This document shows, one piece after another, positions 62,967-64,000 of a stretch of DNA of 64,000 bases. This stretch comes from Anaerorhabdus sp964386325. Lineage in GTDB: Bacteria > Bacillota_I > Bacilli_A > Erysipelotrichales > Erysipelotrichaceae. The DNA lies in assembly GCA_964386325.1 (NCBI GenBank), contig CAYLQY010000007.1, positions 1 through 64,000 on the forward strand, written 5' to 3'. Made by a program: the position numbers and the translations under genes. How positions within the stretch are numbered: position 1 is the stretch's first letter; each line of letters starts with the position of its first letter. Below the pieces are notes generated by a model. The model was not told the DNA's origin and did not search any database. It saw only the letters and a list, made by a program, of their open reading frames with translations.

Positions 62967-63881
62967 ATGAAAATGAATCGCTTAATCGGAATACTTACTT
63001 ATCTTCTTCAAAAGGAAAAAGTAACTGCAACCCAACTTGCGGAAAGATTTGAAGTATCAAAGAGAACAATCCTACGTGATATCGATGACTTAAGCATTGC
63101 AGGTATACCTATTATTACTTTACCTGGATATCTTGGAGGCATACAGATTGCGGATGGATTCAAAATTGATAAGACTTACTTCAACACCACTGATTTACAA
63201 GCTATCTTCACTGGTCTTCAAAGTCTTAATAGTATCTCTTTAAATAATCAGTATGATCAAATCATCGACAAATTTTTACCTGAAAAAAATAAGTGCATTG
63301 AATCAAGTCACCTATTAATTGATTTAGCCTCACACTATAAAGACTCTCTATCAAATAAAATTAAGCAACTTGAAGAAGCTATTGAAAGTACTCTATCTGT
63401 CACTTTTACTTACTATAGTAGACAAGGTGAAGACATGATTACTTGTGACCCTTATCTTATTGTTTATCAATGGTCAAATTGGTATATTTTAGGATATAAT
63501 CATCAATCTCAACAATTTGAATTATTAAAGCTAAACCGTACTTGGAATTTACAAATTTCAAACGATACCTTCATTCTACAAGATATTCCTCGTGAGTTAC
63601 TAAATTCTTCTTCATATTTCCCTAGCAATTATGAAGTAACTATTTTATTCGATTCTTCTGTGAAATGGCGAATTATTGAAGAGTATGGTTTAAATCACTT
63701 TTCTACTCAATCTGATGGAAAATTATTGTTCAAATTTCCATTCACAAACAAAGACTATCTCTTTAGTTGGATTCTTGGGTTTGGTAATCTTGCTGAACTA
63801 CTAGAACCCCAGGAACTACGAAGTGAATTAAGAGACATTTTGTTGAAAACAATCCCTCTTTACAATGAAGGTGACAATTAG
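62967..63881 (+). CDS. YafY-type HTH/WYL-domain regulator
   Basis: 304 aa from ATG 62967, chosen for GAGGTG 6 nt upstream; an earlier ATG at 62898 would add residues without a ribosome site. N-terminal DeoR-type winged helix (RLIGILTYLLQKEKVTATQLAE, SKRTILRDIDDLSIAGIPI). Residues ~140-225 form a WYL domain (FTYYSRQGE, DPYLIVYQWSNWYILGYN), and a C-terminal extension follows. WYL domains sense small ligands or nucleic acid. Divergent from NhaC by ~130 bp. Confidence 0.88.
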   Translation: MKMNRLIGILTYLLQKEKVTATQLAERFEVSKRTILRDIDDLSIAGIPIITLPGYLGGIQIADGFKIDKTYFNTTDLQAIFTGLQSLNSISLNNQYDQIIDKFLPEKNKCIESSHLLIDLASHYKDSLSNKIKQLEEAIESTLSVTFTYYSRQGEDMITCDPYLIVYQWSNWYILGYNHQSQQFELLKLNRTWNLQISNDTFILQDIPRELLNSSSYFPSNYEVTILFDSSVKWRIIEEYGLNHFSTQSDGKLLFKFPFTNKDYLFSWILGFGNLAELLEPQELRSELRDILLKTIPLYNEGDN

Positions 63882-63898
63882 TTGTCACCTTTCTTTTG
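63868..63898 (+). terminator. Terminator of the WYL regulator gene
   Basis: AAGGTGACAA (63868-63877) and TTGTCACCTT (63882-63891) with a TTAG loop that includes the stop codon, then a T-rich tail. Confidence 0.85.
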
Positions 63899-63924
63899 TT
63901 AGTATAGCTACAGGAGGTATAACT

Positions 63925-64000
63925 ATGATTGAATCTCGTTGTGGTATTTCATGTAGTCAATGTCATTATAAAGATGAATTTCAATGTAAAGGTTGTCTAG
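63925..64000 (+). CDS. DUF3795-like cysteine-rich protein (partial)
   Basis: Only the first 25 codons are in the window. AGGAGG precedes the ATG by ~7 nt. The visible N-terminus MIESRCGISCSQCHY followed by CKGC is the four- to five-cysteine start of DUF3795 proteins, small presumed metal-binding proteins of unknown role. The rest lies beyond the window edge. Confidence 0.7.
   Translation, partial: MIESRCGISCSQCHYKDEFQCKGCL

Overview
The window is AT-rich, densely coded, low-GC Gram-positive (Bacillota) chromosome. Strong AGGAGG-type ribosome sites, FabK instead of FabI, a PTS/LicT sugar system and very large InlB/MucBP-type surface proteins suggest an anaerobic host-associated Erysipelotrichales-like or clostridial lineage; this is an inference from gene style, as no rRNA or other marker is present. 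I see no tRNA, rRNA, CRISPR array, prophage or insertion sequence.

Layout. (1) 1-16.1 kb: a small XRE regulator, then three surface proteins (1443, 2994 and 609 aa). A fourth (758 aa) lies at 31.3-33.6 kb. All four end in the same three-helix C-terminal membrane domain instead of an LPXTG sortase signal. (2) 16.2-27.3 kb: one minus-strand operon for type II fatty acid synthesis, acpP-accB-accC-accD-accA-fabH-fabK-(second FabK-like)-fabD-fabG-fabF-fabZ-acpS-plsC. It has a consensus promoter, a 27-bp palindrome just upstream of the -35 and a terminator-like hairpin directly after acpP. A glycerophosphodiester phosphodiesterase is transcribed divergently from the same region. (3) 28.4-45.5 kb: housekeeping and small regulatory units: murB, glutathione peroxidase, a ferritin-like/VIT1 fusion, gpmI, a YbaK-type deacylase, AraC-EamA-DUF2000, a TetR-controlled membrane pair, a MerR/TipAS-controlled ABC exporter, a GNAT acetyltransferase and an HdeD-like protein. 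(4) 45.9-59.3 kb: a large minus-strand catabolic cluster: PTS IIA, LicT-type antiterminator, PTS EIIBC, M81 peptidase, M24-like protein, second M81 peptidase, AbrB-type transporter, two GH1 phospho-beta-glucosidases and two AEC transporters. It begins with a textbook promoter / RAT antiterminator / terminator leader. (5) 59.4-64 kb: a 2H phosphoesterase, a small membrane protein, a 0.8-kb intergenic region rich in repeats and candidate small RNAs, an NhaC antiporter, a WYL regulator and the start of a DUF3795 gene.

How it fits together. The cluster in (4) looks like one system: the PTS imports and phosphorylates a beta-glucoside, GH1 enzymes split the phospho-glucoside, two amidohydrolase-like M81 enzymes and a metal-site-degenerate M24 protein probably act on the aglycone, and AbrB/AEC proteins move the acid products. 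The combination suggests an amide- or peptide-bearing beta-glucoside; I do not know of a described pathway of this composition.

Other points of interest are a pair of homologous plus-strand small-RNA-like units at 45.7 and 60.9 kb, two inverted-repeat-bounded intergenic elements, and the shared surface-protein anchor.
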